A DNA stretch of 27,680 nucleotides from a virus. The stretch is taken from the IMG/VR virus record IMGVR_UViG_3300042868_001264, positions 1-27,680 of that record. The stretch is one strand, 5' to 3'. This document shows positions 1-8,278 of this stretch, piece after piece. A program made the position numbers and the translations under genes. Below the pieces are notes generated by a model that ran no database searches, was not told the origin of the DNA, and worked only from the letters and a program-made list of their open reading frames with translations. How positions within the stretch are numbered: the stretch's first letter is position 1; each line of letters opens with the position of its first letter.

Positions 1-1274
1 GCAGCCTGAACATGATTACCATTTGCGCCAGTAAACATAACAACTTGACCGTCAGTGATAGTTGCACTTGCTTTAACTAATACATAACTTTCTAAACCAA
101 TCTGTTGAGTTACGCCATTAAGCATTCCTAAACTTACAGTATTGCCTGCTGTGTCCCATACCATTTGACCCGTTGCTGGTGTCAATGTACCTGGACTTGT
201 TGTTAGTTGATATGCGTTTGCTGATACGTTACCAGTAACATCTAAACTAATTAACGTACCTACGCTCGTAATGTTAGGTTGACTATTAACAGTAACATTT
301 CCTGCGTAATTAGCAAAGTTAGCATTTGCTACGTTACTAATTATAGGCAATGCGTAGAAACCACCATTGCCATATAACACATTACCTGCATTACCATCAT
401 AGTTTGTAGTTGCAATATTACCAATGCCTGACACGTTAGCCACAGCAACACTATTTGCTGAGTTAGCAATTGTTGCGTTGCCTGCATTATCTGCATATGT
501 TGCGTTTGCTACTGCACCTGAAACATTACTACCTGATACACTGAATGCTGTACCAGCAAAGTTTGCATAGTTTGCGTTTGCTGTGTTTGGTAACGAACCC
601 CATGCGCCATTTCCTAACAACACATTACTTCCACTACCATTTAAGTTGATAGTAGCAATGTTACCTAATCCACTAACGTTGGCTGCGCTTACATTGAATG
701 CGGTACCGGCAAAGTTTGCGTAATTAGCGTTAGCTGCGTTGCCGCCCCCTGCAGGTGCAAACACACCATTGCCATATAATACGTTACTTGAACTACCTGT
801 CAAGTTAATAGTTGCAATGTTACCGATACCTGATACATTACCCACTGCTACACTATTTGCAACAACCGCATATGGTACTTGACCAGTTACGTTTGCCCCA
901 GTCAATGAACTTAATCCTGATCCATTACCTAAGAAGTAATTAGCAACAACGTTACCGTTAACATCTAGTACTTTAGTACTATTATTAAATGTAAGATCAC
1001 TGCTTGCGCCAGCATTACCACTATTGTTATATAATACTTCTGTGTTTGCTCCTGGAACTACAATGTTACCACTGATGTTACCTTGAAAGTTACCAATAAA
1101 GTTTTGCGCTGTTATATTTCCAGAAGCAATAATATTAGTTATTGAGTTACCACCGTCAGTGCCCGCATTTAAGAAGGATGCAACATTACTGTTTCCATAT
1201 GCTGCCGTTGGTCTTACACTAACACCACTACCACTGTATAGTGTTGTTAAGTTATTTGATGATACATTTGCCAT
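1..1274 (-). CDS. Tail-fibre-like repetitive virion protein, C-terminus cut by window edge
   Basis: An open frame starts at the ATG at 1274 (N-terminus MANVSSNNLTTLYSGSG) and stays open to base 1, so the C-terminus lies outside the window. About 424 residues are visible. The translation is rich in Asn, Gly, Ala, Val and Ser, with almost no charged residues. It contains repeated short motifs such as NVSGLGNIATINL (near 810-845, 653-687 and 410-444) and NANYANFAGTAF (near 709-733 and 557-580). This composition and periodicity are typical of trimeric beta-structured phage tail fibres or appendages. A TAAGG Shine-Dalgarno lies about 8 bases before the ATG. The gene follows the adaptor by 11 bases on the same strand, fitting a role at the tail. 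Host receptor binding is an inference from composition; no receptor-binding or chaperone domain is visible in the part present. Confidence 0.7.
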   Translation of the reverse strand, partial: MANVSSNNLTTLYSGSGVSVRPTAAYGNSNVASFLNAGTDGGNSITNIIASGNITAQNFIGNFQGNISGNIVVPGANTEVLYNNSGNAGASSDLTFNNSTKVLDVNGNVVANYFLGNGSGLSSLTGANVTGQVPYAVVANSVAVGNVSGIGNIATINLTGSSSNVLYGNGVFAPAGGGNAANANYANFAGTAFNVSAANVSGLGNIATINLNGSGSNVLLGNGAWGSLPNTANANYANFAGTAFSVSGSNVSGAVANATYADNAGNATIANSANSVAVANVSGIGNIATTNYDGNAGNVLYGNGGFYALPIISNVANANFANYAGNVTVNSQPNITSVGTLISLDVTGNVSANAYQLTTSPGTLTPATGQMVWDTAGNTVSLGMLNGVTQQIGLESYVLVKASATITDGQVVMFTGANGNHVQA

Positions 1275-1285
1275 TTTCTTTTACC

Positions 1286-2500
1286 TTACTTAATGTTATA
1301 TTGACGATACTGTCTTGGTTGCCAAATAGAACTCATGCGGGTATGACCACCACTCCACTTACCTAAATTATTTTGATCTGTTACAACGTTCCAAGCATTA
1401 TCAAATTTTTGTGCGTATACAGCAGCATCTTCACTATTGTGACGTTTAATGTAGTATTCACGTAACGTAGCATATACATAGCCTTCTGGCCATGTTTGCA
1501 ATACAGCATTATTTTGAACAGTTACATCAATTAATGTGATATCTGTAATTGTGCCACCTGCAGGGCTAGAACCTCCAACAACACTAACCTGAATACTAGT
1601 TGAGTTAGTGATTTGTGTTACAGTAGCAGATGTAAAGCCAGTGCCCAAACTACCTGTTCCTGGTGTTGCTGTAATCTTATCGCCTACAGTTAAACCTGAG
1701 GTGTCAGTCATACCTGTAATAGCAATCAACCAAGGACCACTACCACTGATAGGATTAACACTTCCAGTGTCACTAATTAATTGGTCATCAACTGGTGCAA
1801 ACAACAAAGGCCACGCCTTATAATAGTACATGTTGATTAGATCACCTTCAGCTATGTATGGCAAAAATTCGTAATGTTGTCCAACTTCACTGAACTTACC
1901 ACGTATAACTGCAGGTACGTTAACTGGCTGCAAATACAATTGTGCAATCATACCTTGTGTAATAATATCACGATCACCGATACGATCATAAACAATCCAT
2001 GGACCAGTTTGACTAGATTGACTTCCATATGATGGACTTGCAAAAACTAACGCACCACTAACAGTACCTGTATTGTTAGTGCTTAATGTAATGGTGTCTC
2101 CAGTTCCGCCTCCGCCTGTTGCAGTAATAGTAGCACCTACAGCAATACCGGAACCAGTCACTAACATACCAACTGTTAGTATCTGTCCTGGCTGACTAGT
2201 CAATACTACAGTGTTTTGACCACTGGTACCAGTTGCTGTTGCAGTTGTAATGTACTGACTACCTTGTTTAAAGAACAGAATAGGTTTGTTCATATCACCT
2301 GGAATTGGTATGCGACCTTGACTGTCAGCAATACCTATGTTTTCTGGACTGTATGGGTCACATCTTAATGCAGGTAATTCAATGTTACGCATTGACAATT
2401 CTGCCATAAAGATGCATTTTTTAACTTCGCTATCATTTGTTGAGCCAGTGAAGTCTTTGACGAATTCTACTAAATCAGTCGCTGTTGGAATTTGAAACAT
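1286..2500 (-). CDS. Putative head-tail adaptor (neck) protein with two inserted beta modules
   Basis: The 404-residue product begins MFQIPTATDLVEFVKDF and has an early helical stretch with EVKKCIFMAELSMRNIELP. A beta-rich core around residues 165-235 contains VYDRIGDRDIITQGMIAQL and FLPYIAEGDLINMYYYKAW. A helical C-terminus includes EGYVYATLREYYIKRHNSEDAA. Early helix, core and late helix resemble adaptor/neck proteins of SU10-type podoviruses that join the portal to the nozzle. Residues about 80-160 and 245-320 are two low-charge Gly/Thr/Ser/Val segments that interrupt this core and look like inserted beta modules. An AAGGA ribosome binding site precedes the ATG by about 9 bases. The gene sits three bases after the preceding unknown gene, downstream of the capsid gene. 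The assignment rests on gene order and fold-like pattern, so a general virion protein is the alternative. Confidence 0.55.
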   Translation of the reverse strand: MFQIPTATDLVEFVKDFTGSTNDSEVKKCIFMAELSMRNIELPALRCDPYSPENIGIADSQGRIPIPGDMNKPILFFKQGSQYITTATATGTSGQNTVVLTSQPGQILTVGMLVTGSGIAVGATITATGGGGTGDTITLSTNNTGTVSGALVFASPSYGSQSSQTGPWIVYDRIGDRDIITQGMIAQLYLQPVNVPAVIRGKFSEVGQHYEFLPYIAEGDLINMYYYKAWPLLFAPVDDQLISDTGSVNPISGSGPWLIAITGMTDTSGLTVGDKITATPGTGSLGTGFTSATVTQITNSTSIQVSVVGGSSPAGGTITDITLIDVTVQNNAVLQTWPEGYVYATLREYYIKRHNSEDAAVYAQKFDNAWNVVTDQNNLGKWSGGHTRMSSIWQPRQYRQYNIK

Positions 2501-2503
2501 ATT

Positions 2504-3088
2504 TTAATGTCCTTGAAAGTATTTCTTTTCGCCTGTTTTAGTTGGGTAAGGTACAGCAACTGGGATAGGCAATTTACCACCCGGATAGCACACATATTGA
2601 GGATATTCTGTTTCAACCACTCTATAAAATTGTGCTTTTAATGTTCTGTCGTTTTTGATAGCAGTCCATGGCATGCCACCAAAATATTGATCTGATATAC
2701 GAATACTAATAACTTTAGGAAGTTCCATCCATTTGAAACCCAATGTACCATCGGGCATTAATGGAGCTAATGGGTCTGGAATTCCCATTTCTGCGGCATG
2801 ACGATAGTTCTTTACGTCTTCAAGTATTCGCTTAATGTTTAATTGTTCACGTTTAATGTAGAACTTGCCATCTTCACGACCAGTAGTTGTAATGATGTTT
2901 TTGCTTTTACCGGTTTCGGTTCTAGACCAATCGCCCTTCATGGCCCTGTACAAATCGTTGTTTTTTAGTAATCTATCTGCTAGACCACTTTCTTCAGTTA
3001 CAACTCCACCACTATCTTGTCTATAGAAATCATAGTTCTTTTGTGGGTCGTTATCGTCTAGGTATTCTGGTTGGTTATTGTCATTCAT
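2504..3088 (-). CDS. Conserved phage protein of unknown function next to capsid gene
   Basis: The 194-residue product has an acidic, disordered-looking N-terminus (MNDNNQPEYLDDNDPQK). A mixed-charge middle contains YRAMKGDWSRTETGK, and the C-terminus is Pro/Tyr-rich (YPQYVCYPGGKLPIPVAVPY). I recognise no enzyme motif. It is the first gene after the strong terminator behind the major capsid gene and lies directly upstream of the adaptor, so a neck or head-completion role is possible but unproven. There is no Shine-Dalgarno. Instead a CTAAATAC motif ends only five bases before the ATG at 3088. The neighbouring ATG at 3084 is in another frame and opens no comparable gene. Confidence 0.75.
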   Translation of the reverse strand: MNDNNQPEYLDDNDPQKNYDFYRQDSGGVVTEESGLADRLLKNNDLYRAMKGDWSRTETGKSKNIITTTGREDGKFYIKREQLNIKRILEDVKNYRHAAEMGIPDPLAPLMPDGTLGFKWMELPKVISIRISDQYFGGMPWTAIKNDRTLKAQFYRVVETEYPQYVCYPGGKLPIPVAVPYPTKTGEKKYFQGH

Positions 3089-3093
3089 AATAT

Positions 3094-3101
3094 GTATTTA
3101 G
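3094..3101 (-). promoter_or_regulatory. CTAAATAC late-promoter-like motif
   Basis: On the minus strand CTAAATAC lies in the gap between the capsid terminator and the gene starting at 3088. It is a variant of the TATAAATA elements found in other gaps of this window and resembles T4-type late promoter elements. Its position downstream of a strong terminator fits restart of transcription for the neck and fibre genes. It is so close to the ATG that a transcript starting here would have almost no leader, so a translational role is the alternative. Confidence 0.4.
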
Positions 3102-3127
3102 TATTTGTAAAAACGTCATTATCAATG

Positions 3128-3152
3128 AAAAAAGGCTCCGAAGAGCCTTTTT
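3128..3152 (-). terminator. Rho-independent terminator after major capsid gene
   Basis: On the minus strand an A-rich arm with GGCTC, a TTCG tetraloop and a GAGCC arm running into six T residues form a near-perfect stem of about ten base pairs. The UUCG loop with a C-G closing pair is an exceptionally stable hairpin loop. It begins 24 bases after the stop codon of the major capsid gene. The A-tract on the other side would let it work in both directions, although no plus-strand gene approaches it. This should cap the most abundant transcript in the module. Confidence 0.92.
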
Positions 3153-3176
3153 GTGCTTTTACCCTATAATCAATGA

Positions 3177-4349
3177 TTAAGGTGTAACGTCGCCTGCACC
3201 GAAGTTTACACGACTTACTAGGGCTGCTGGGCGTGCGCCTGGCAAACTAGCTTGTGCTGTAGTACCTGCAGTAATGTTATTCAACATACCAACACCTGCT
3301 GGGTTACGTACAATCAATGTACCTTCCATGATGAACTGATCTAAACTAGCGTCAGCGTTACTAAACACTTCGTTGTTAGGACCTAGATCACGCAACGCAC
3401 CCCACTGAACTACATCTTCATTCAAGAAGTAGATAGAGTTCGGTGCTACGCTGTCCATAATCCAAGAATCATAGATTTCGTATGTGTAGTTGAAGTCACC
3501 TTCGTAAGTGCTAATGGTGTCACCACGTGCTGAATCAACACGGTTAATACCACGAGACTGAGGCATGTTATCAGACAAAGATGTACGTAGTGATGTTGGA
3601 GCAACAACAGTACGAATCTTAGCGTTGTAACGCTGTTCAGCAGTAGTTACCAACTGCTTGTATAGAGCAGGCGAGAAGTACTGGTTAGTGAACGTACCAG
3701 AATAGAAGTACGAACCGTTAGCGTAGATACGCAATGCGTTACTGATTTGAGTAGCACTGTCAGTATCTTCGTTGTTACTGAATGTGTCCAAACCACTTAC
3801 AGTACCTGAAGTTGTGTTGAAAGACATTGTACCAGCGAAAGACGCCAATGAACCCATTCTACGACCTGTTTGACCTGCAGGTAGACCACTTGCAGTTCCA
3901 GATTGACCTGCATACTTAGTACCAATTTGGTCAGCACGAACCAACTGAAGTTCAACGTCAAACATCAATTCAATCAATTGCTTGACTTCTTGATATGCTT
4001 GAGGATCTCCACCAGCTTGCATAACTGCACGTGCTGTACCAGAACTTGCAATAACTGTAGAGAAGATTTGAGTATAGTTACCCAAGTTGTAACGACTGTT
4101 ACTTTCTGCTTGTGATGTAGCAACTGTAGCGCCTTCTACTTGCGCTTGTACCCCTGGTGTACGATAAATGTCATCTGTCCATAATGGTAATGTTGAGTTA
4201 ACTTTACGCTTTTTGCTCATACACATGTTCAATACAGGTGTATCGTCTTTAACACGGTTGGACACATCTAAATCTAAGTCTTTAACAACGATATCTGAAC
4301 CATAAGCTGTTGTACCGTTACCAATTTGACTGGTTGTAATTTCTGCCAT
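3177..4349 (-). CDS. Major capsid protein, SU10/DUF5309-like
   Basis: The 390-residue product forms the icosahedral or elongated head shell. Around residues 37-110 it has the sequence style of the SU10 major head protein family (DUF5309): TPVLNMCMSKKRKVNS, then LPLWTDDIYRTPG, an EGA turn, RYNLGNYTQIF and ASSGTARAVMQAGG. A long helix (QEVKQLIELMFDVELQLVRAD) follows. The middle region contains a Gly/Thr/Ser-rich stretch, and the C-terminal part (SWIMDSVAPNSIYFLNED, then MEGTLIVRNPAG) resembles the family's core end. Length is normal for the HK97 fold. A perfect AAGGAG Shine-Dalgarno about 7 bases before the ATG gives the strongest ribosome binding site in the window, and a strong terminator follows, both fitting very high expression. 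The scaffold gene lies directly upstream, as expected. Confidence 0.88.
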   Translation of the reverse strand: MAEITTSQIGNGTTAYGSDIVVKDLDLDVSNRVKDDTPVLNMCMSKKRKVNSTLPLWTDDIYRTPGVQAQVEGATVATSQAESNSRYNLGNYTQIFSTVIASSGTARAVMQAGGDPQAYQEVKQLIELMFDVELQLVRADQIGTKYAGQSGTASGLPAGQTGRRMGSLASFAGTMSFNTTSGTVSGLDTFSNNEDTDSATQISNALRIYANGSYFYSGTFTNQYFSPALYKQLVTTAEQRYNAKIRTVVAPTSLRTSLSDNMPQSRGINRVDSARGDTISTYEGDFNYTYEIYDSWIMDSVAPNSIYFLNEDVVQWGALRDLGPNNEVFSNADASLDQFIMEGTLIVRNPAGVGMLNNITAGTTAQASLPGARPAALVSRVNFGAGDVTP

Positions 4350-4383
4350 TTTATTCTCCTTGAATTTATATATAGGCTATATT

Positions 4384-5544
4384 TTATCTACCACTTCTGA
4401 TTTGCTTTAAACGAGCCATCAGTAAGTTGTCTGCGGCTTTTTTATCACCGCCCTTGGCTTGTTCACGAAGTTTGCCAATATCATCATTCTGACCTCTGTT
4501 TTGACTTGTACTTCCACGGCGTTGTGTTAACGCTGCCATGCTTGAACCTGCGCTCTTAGTAGAGGGTTTATCTCTGTAACGAAGACCATCACGTACTAAT
4601 GAAAGTAAATTCTCATCACTACTGATTAAGTCAATATTTTGAACTCCAGGGATAAGTTCAGTTTTGGCTTGCGGCCATAACTTTGAAACTTTATCACGAA
4701 TTTCATTATACACGTATTCGTTCTTCAATTCTTTATCTTGGAAACTCTTACGAGCTTGTGTTAACCGTTCAGTCACTTGTTGCGCTCTGACTTGTCTGAA
4801 CTCATCTACTGCTGGCTTCAACTGATTTATAACCTGTTGTTGCTGGCGAATATATTGTTCGTTCTGTGCCATACTAGCTTGGATTCTTGCTACACTAGCA
4901 GCATCCCTTGCCTGTGCCAATTGTTGTTGGAATGTTGTTTGATAATTTTGTGTTTTCACAATCTCATCATACGCACCTTGAATTCTTGGCTCAACGGTAA
5001 ACTCCATTGCTAAAGTTAAACCTTCTTGGCGAGCACGAGTTTCAGTCAAGTATTCGTCAAATTCAGCTCTCTGAATTTTGAGTTCTCTTGCTTCTTCGTG
5101 TATTGCTGATCCTTGTCCTAGAATGGCTGCGGCTTTCTTAGCGTCAACTATGACTTCTTTACCGTTTCGCATGAACTTGAACTTAGCGTTCGGGTTATCA
5201 TTTGCGAATTCTAAAAAGTCAATTAGATCGTCTGCTGTAGAATTTGTACTGTCAGTAGTTACCTGTTCATCACTAGGGCTATCTGTTTCCAAATTGTCGC
5301 TTGCTTCTTCATTGATAAAAGTATCATCAACTTCTGGCACTTGATTGTCTGGCGCCACAGGGCTTGATGATTCTGCCGTCTCATCTTGACCTGTTACAGC
5401 CTGTTCTGGTTCCGTTCTAATTTGGTTACGCAATGTGTTTTCACGCATCGCGGTCATTTTAGCGGCAATACTTTCCATACTAGGTACTGTGCTTGATTCA
5501 GTGGCCGCAGCTTGTGGGCTGTTAGGGCTGATTTCGTTTGTCAT
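4384..5544 (-). CDS. Capsid scaffolding protein
   Basis: The 386-residue product should guide capsid assembly inside the prohead and leave before or during DNA packaging. Residues 1-110 are acidic, rich in Ser, Thr, Asp and Glu, and look disordered. A short ordered segment FKFMRNGKEVIVDAKKA follows. A long charged Gln/Ala/Arg-rich helical region from about residue 150 to 270 (for example FQQQLAQARDAASVARIQ and QYIRQQQQVINQLKPA) is probably coiled coil. The C-terminus is basic and ends LLMARLKQIRSGR, as in scaffolds that touch the capsid shell. Its place between portal and major capsid genes is the classical scaffold position. No protease motif is seen. The ribosome binding site is weak (AGAAAG). 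Confidence 0.8.
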   Translation of the reverse strand: MTNEISPNSPQAAATESSTVPSMESIAAKMTAMRENTLRNQIRTEPEQAVTGQDETAESSSPVAPDNQVPEVDDTFINEEASDNLETDSPSDEQVTTDSTNSTADDLIDFLEFANDNPNAKFKFMRNGKEVIVDAKKAAAILGQGSAIHEEARELKIQRAEFDEYLTETRARQEGLTLAMEFTVEPRIQGAYDEIVKTQNYQTTFQQQLAQARDAASVARIQASMAQNEQYIRQQQQVINQLKPAVDEFRQVRAQQVTERLTQARKSFQDKELKNEYVYNEIRDKVSKLWPQAKTELIPGVQNIDLISSDENLLSLVRDGLRYRDKPSTKSAGSSMAALTQRRGSTSQNRGQNDDIGKLREQAKGGDKKAADNLLMARLKQIRSGR

Positions 5545-5563
5545 TTAAATTTTCTTTCTATAT

Positions 5564-5899
5564 TCACTCGGGCACGTTAGTGTTACCAAGTCTGCTTTTC
5601 AAATATACTGCTCTTTTCAGAGAAGTAATGAAACTATCTATGCCAGCAAGTTCGTTACATAACGCAACTCGTTGCATATTGTCGTCTGAAGTATGACTTC
5701 TTATACTAGCTAATTGGTCAGTTACTTCAAACTTATAATGATGTATGAACATAGCCAAATCCCTGTTTTTTAACAAGTTTTCAGCTTGGCTCCCATAATG
5801 TCTAACTCGGTCCTCTTGTGAAGGACTAAGTTTCTTAATACTGTTCAAATCAACTGTAAGTCTGTTGTTATAAAATTCTGTCGTATCATCGTTAATCAT
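5564..5899 (-). CDS. Small conserved phage protein between portal and scaffold
   Basis: The 111-residue product is predicted mostly helical. It has FYNNRLTVDLNSIKKLSPSQ near the start, LLKNRDLAMFIHHYKFEVTD in the middle and IDSFITSLKRAVYLKSRLGN at the end. I recognise no domain. Small helical proteins in this slot are common in aquatic podovirus-like genomes, but I cannot assign a function. A TATAAATA motif lies about 22 bases upstream and a GGAA sequence about 7 bases before the ATG, so it may head its own transcript that includes scaffold and capsid genes. Confidence 0.75.
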   Translation of the reverse strand: MINDDTTEFYNNRLTVDLNSIKKLSPSQEDRVRHYGSQAENLLKNRDLAMFIHHYKFEVTDQLASIRSHTSDDNMQRVALCNELAGIDSFITSLKRAVYLKSRLGNTNVPE

Positions 5900-5920
5900 T
5901 TCTGTTCCATTCTATACAAG

Positions 5921-5928
5921 TATTTATA
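5921..5928 (-). promoter_or_regulatory. TATAAATA late-promoter-like element
   Basis: TATAAATA on the minus strand lies just downstream of the portal stop codon and 22 bases before the next ATG. That leaves room for a short leader carrying a GGAA ribosome binding site. It matches the T4-type late promoter consensus exactly, and the same octamer occurs in two other gaps here (11233-11240 and 13082-13089). It probably boosts the scaffold and capsid genes. Dependence on a phage sigma factor is inferred. Confidence 0.55.
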
Positions 5929-5933
5929 CTTCT

Positions 5934-8219
5934 TTAACTATAGACTTTTGGATTGCCTTGTGCTAATGCCATGTAGTCAAGTTGCGTTTCAGCATCTTGA
6001 CCACTAAACTCACCAAGAATCTGTTGAGCTTTAACATCGTTCAATTGGGCTTGACTTAGATCCTTCTTCTCTTGTGGTGTAGGTTCTTTTGCTTTCATTG
6101 CAGCCTTACCTTGTTCAATCATCTGAATTACTTCATTATCGCTAGGTAAGTAAATATCACAATCTTTAACGCCAAGCACATACAATGTATCAGCAAATGG
6201 CTTTTTAATCTTCTGATAGATTTCTTTAGTTAATGTGCCTGATTGAGCCATACCTTGTGTTGCAGCATACAAATCAGTTTGACATTTTTGAATGATTTGC
6301 AAACGACCCAATGCGTTTTCTTCGCTCATCATACCAAGTGCTAGTTCTAAATGAAGCTGTTTTCTATCGCAAAAGTTCATATCATCCCAAGCCTTATAAT
6401 CTAAGAACTCAGGCATTTTATCTGGGTGATACTTTTGTGCAAGTTTCTTAACACCATAATCATCACCATATTGAATCAATGTTCGCCATACTAACCACAG
6501 TGCCTCACGCAAACCTTCGGCAGCGTTTCTAACTGTGTTGTCTTGTATGATTTGGTTAGGTGTTAATGCAAGTTGCAATTTGACACCACTGTTACCAGCA
6601 GCCATAACTTCAGGATTGAATACATCTTGCGGTGTCGTCATACCAACCATAGCCATTGTATCCTGTTGTATACGGTTCATTGCAACTTCCAAGAATTGTA
6701 AGTTTCCGCTTGGAGGGGGTACTTGGTATACGTCTTTTGCAGGATCAAATTTGCTATCTAAAATGAAGATTGCTGCTTCGCCATCTTGTAGCATTTCAAA
6801 GTCTAAACGATCTGGCTTAACACCTAGTCGTGGGGTAGCTGTCAATAGACCTAATTGTATTTCAGCACGTGCCGCACTAGTGTTGTATTCTTGCATAGGA
6901 ATTACTGATTCTGCAATACTCATACCATAGAAGTTACCTGGTAATGGCTTTGGACACATATTAGCAACCGGAATGAATTCCACTTCTTTTGCTGAGATTA
7001 TGTAACTGCCACTATAGATTAGTTCTACTAATTCTAGTTCGCCATCACCATCAATGTCATACTTGTTCCATACAGTAACGATTGAAACTTGACGACTATC
7101 TGGGTCTGCACTACTAGCTGAACTAACAGGAATGCCCATAACAGGTACACTATCACGTGCGTGAATTGCTAAGTTGTTCAACACTGATCCAGCTTGATAG
7201 GCTCCGTTCATATTGTATTCTGCGTGTTCGCGGAATTGTTCTAAATCAATACCGGGATACAATTCGGTTGCTTCTTGGATCGTCATTGGATCATAGTAAC
7301 CGCAGAAAGGCTGATCTTTCATTTCAGGTACAGTTGGATCACAAATCCAGTAGTGTTGAGCAATAGGTACAAACTTAACGTTAATGCTATAACCAGTTAA
7401 TTTATATTTTGCTAGATAGATTGTGTTGCGATTAATTGCGTCATCAAGTATCGCTTGCTGTTCGTCTAAATTACCTGCAAACATGTTAACGCTATCACCA
7501 ATCATTGAATCCATGTCTGGCTGTTCGTCTGGTTCCATAGACAAGTTTTCCATATGTCTATCAAGCATACTTTGAGCAAATCCAGCTTGTTGGTCGCCCA
7601 TTAGTTGTTGCACTTCAGCCATTACTTTAGCTAAGTCAACATTGATTCTACGCTTGCCTTGACGCAATGTTGTTAATCCGCTATCCATAGCTTGTTGTTC
7701 AAACGCACGTAATTGATCTGTTGTGCCTTGCGTTTCAATATAACGAGTGATAGGCTCACGAATAGGCTTAATCATCATCATGCCGTTTTTGTGCATGTTT
7801 GCATCCATGATCCAACGTTCTAATATAAAGTGTGGATCATTCATTTGATTGACAACTGAACTGACCATATCAGTTGCTTGACGTGCGGCAATTTCGTCAT
7901 CTTCAGTATCAGCTACAAAGTCAAAGTTAATTTCGCCATTTGGCATTAAACCTTTAGCAATAACTGCTGTAGCGTAATCTACAACAGGCTTTACTGATGG
8001 GTGAATATAGTCAATGCCGTTTACAGGTGCTGTTGAATCAGTAACAGCAAGGCAAAGATAATGGTAATCACTTGCTCGGTTGACGGCATTTTTTGTTCCT
8101 AAATAACGCAAATAAGACGCCATTTTGACATCCATCAAATTCTTCATACGAACGAAATTTGCGTTTATTTTTCTATTTTGGTTGATGAATTCAACGGGGA
8201 TATTTTTGATATCTAACAT
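5934..8219 (-). CDS. Portal protein
   Basis: The 761-residue product forms the dodecameric portal at one capsid vertex, through which DNA is packaged and ejected. Early segments read YLRYLGTKNAVNRASDYHYL and HPSVKPVVDYATAVIAKGLM, followed by a helical wing rich in Gln/Met. The core includes PLPGNFYGMSIAESVIPMQE and NTSAARAEIQLGLLTATPR, typical of large SU10/P22-type portals, which are about 700 residues. The C-terminal 150 residues are helical and charged, as expected for a barrel. Residues 388-399 (DIDGDGELELVE) match the canonical EF-hand calcium loop. The gene lies downstream of the terminase large subunit and upstream of the scaffold. The AAGG ribosome site is about 14 bases from the ATG, which is weak. 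Confidence 0.88.
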   Translation of the reverse strand: MLDIKNIPVEFINQNRKINANFVRMKNLMDVKMASYLRYLGTKNAVNRASDYHYLCLAVTDSTAPVNGIDYIHPSVKPVVDYATAVIAKGLMPNGEINFDFVADTEDDEIAARQATDMVSSVVNQMNDPHFILERWIMDANMHKNGMMMIKPIREPITRYIETQGTTDQLRAFEQQAMDSGLTTLRQGKRRINVDLAKVMAEVQQLMGDQQAGFAQSMLDRHMENLSMEPDEQPDMDSMIGDSVNMFAGNLDEQQAILDDAINRNTIYLAKYKLTGYSINVKFVPIAQHYWICDPTVPEMKDQPFCGYYDPMTIQEATELYPGIDLEQFREHAEYNMNGAYQAGSVLNNLAIHARDSVPVMGIPVSSASSADPDSRQVSIVTVWNKYDIDGDGELELVELIYSGSYIISAKEVEFIPVANMCPKPLPGNFYGMSIAESVIPMQEYNTSAARAEIQLGLLTATPRLGVKPDRLDFEMLQDGEAAIFILDSKFDPAKDVYQVPPPSGNLQFLEVAMNRIQQDTMAMVGMTTPQDVFNPEVMAAGNSGVKLQLALTPNQIIQDNTVRNAAEGLREALWLVWRTLIQYGDDYGVKKLAQKYHPDKMPEFLDYKAWDDMNFCDRKQLHLELALGMMSEENALGRLQIIQKCQTDLYAATQGMAQSGTLTKEIYQKIKKPFADTLYVLGVKDCDIYLPSDNEVIQMIEQGKAAMKAKEPTPQEKKDLSQAQLNDVKAQQILGEFSGQDAETQLDYMALAQGNPKVYS

Positions 8220-8242
8220 AGTCGTGGTTTTACCTTAAGTAT

Positions 8243-8270
8243 CTACTATTTAGTCTTTACAAAATAGCAG
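8243..8270 (-). promoter_or_regulatory. Inverted repeat with CTAAATAG motif upstream of portal gene
   Basis: Nine-base arms CTGCTATTT and AAATAGTAG (minus strand, one G-T pair) flank a 10-base loop in the 59-base gap before the portal gene. The right arm overlaps CTAAATAG, a variant of the late-promoter-like octamer found in other gaps. The element could be a promoter, an operator, or an RNA hairpin in the portal leader. There is no T-tract, so it is unlikely to be an intrinsic terminator. Confidence 0.45.
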
Positions 8271-8278
8271 ATTTTTCG

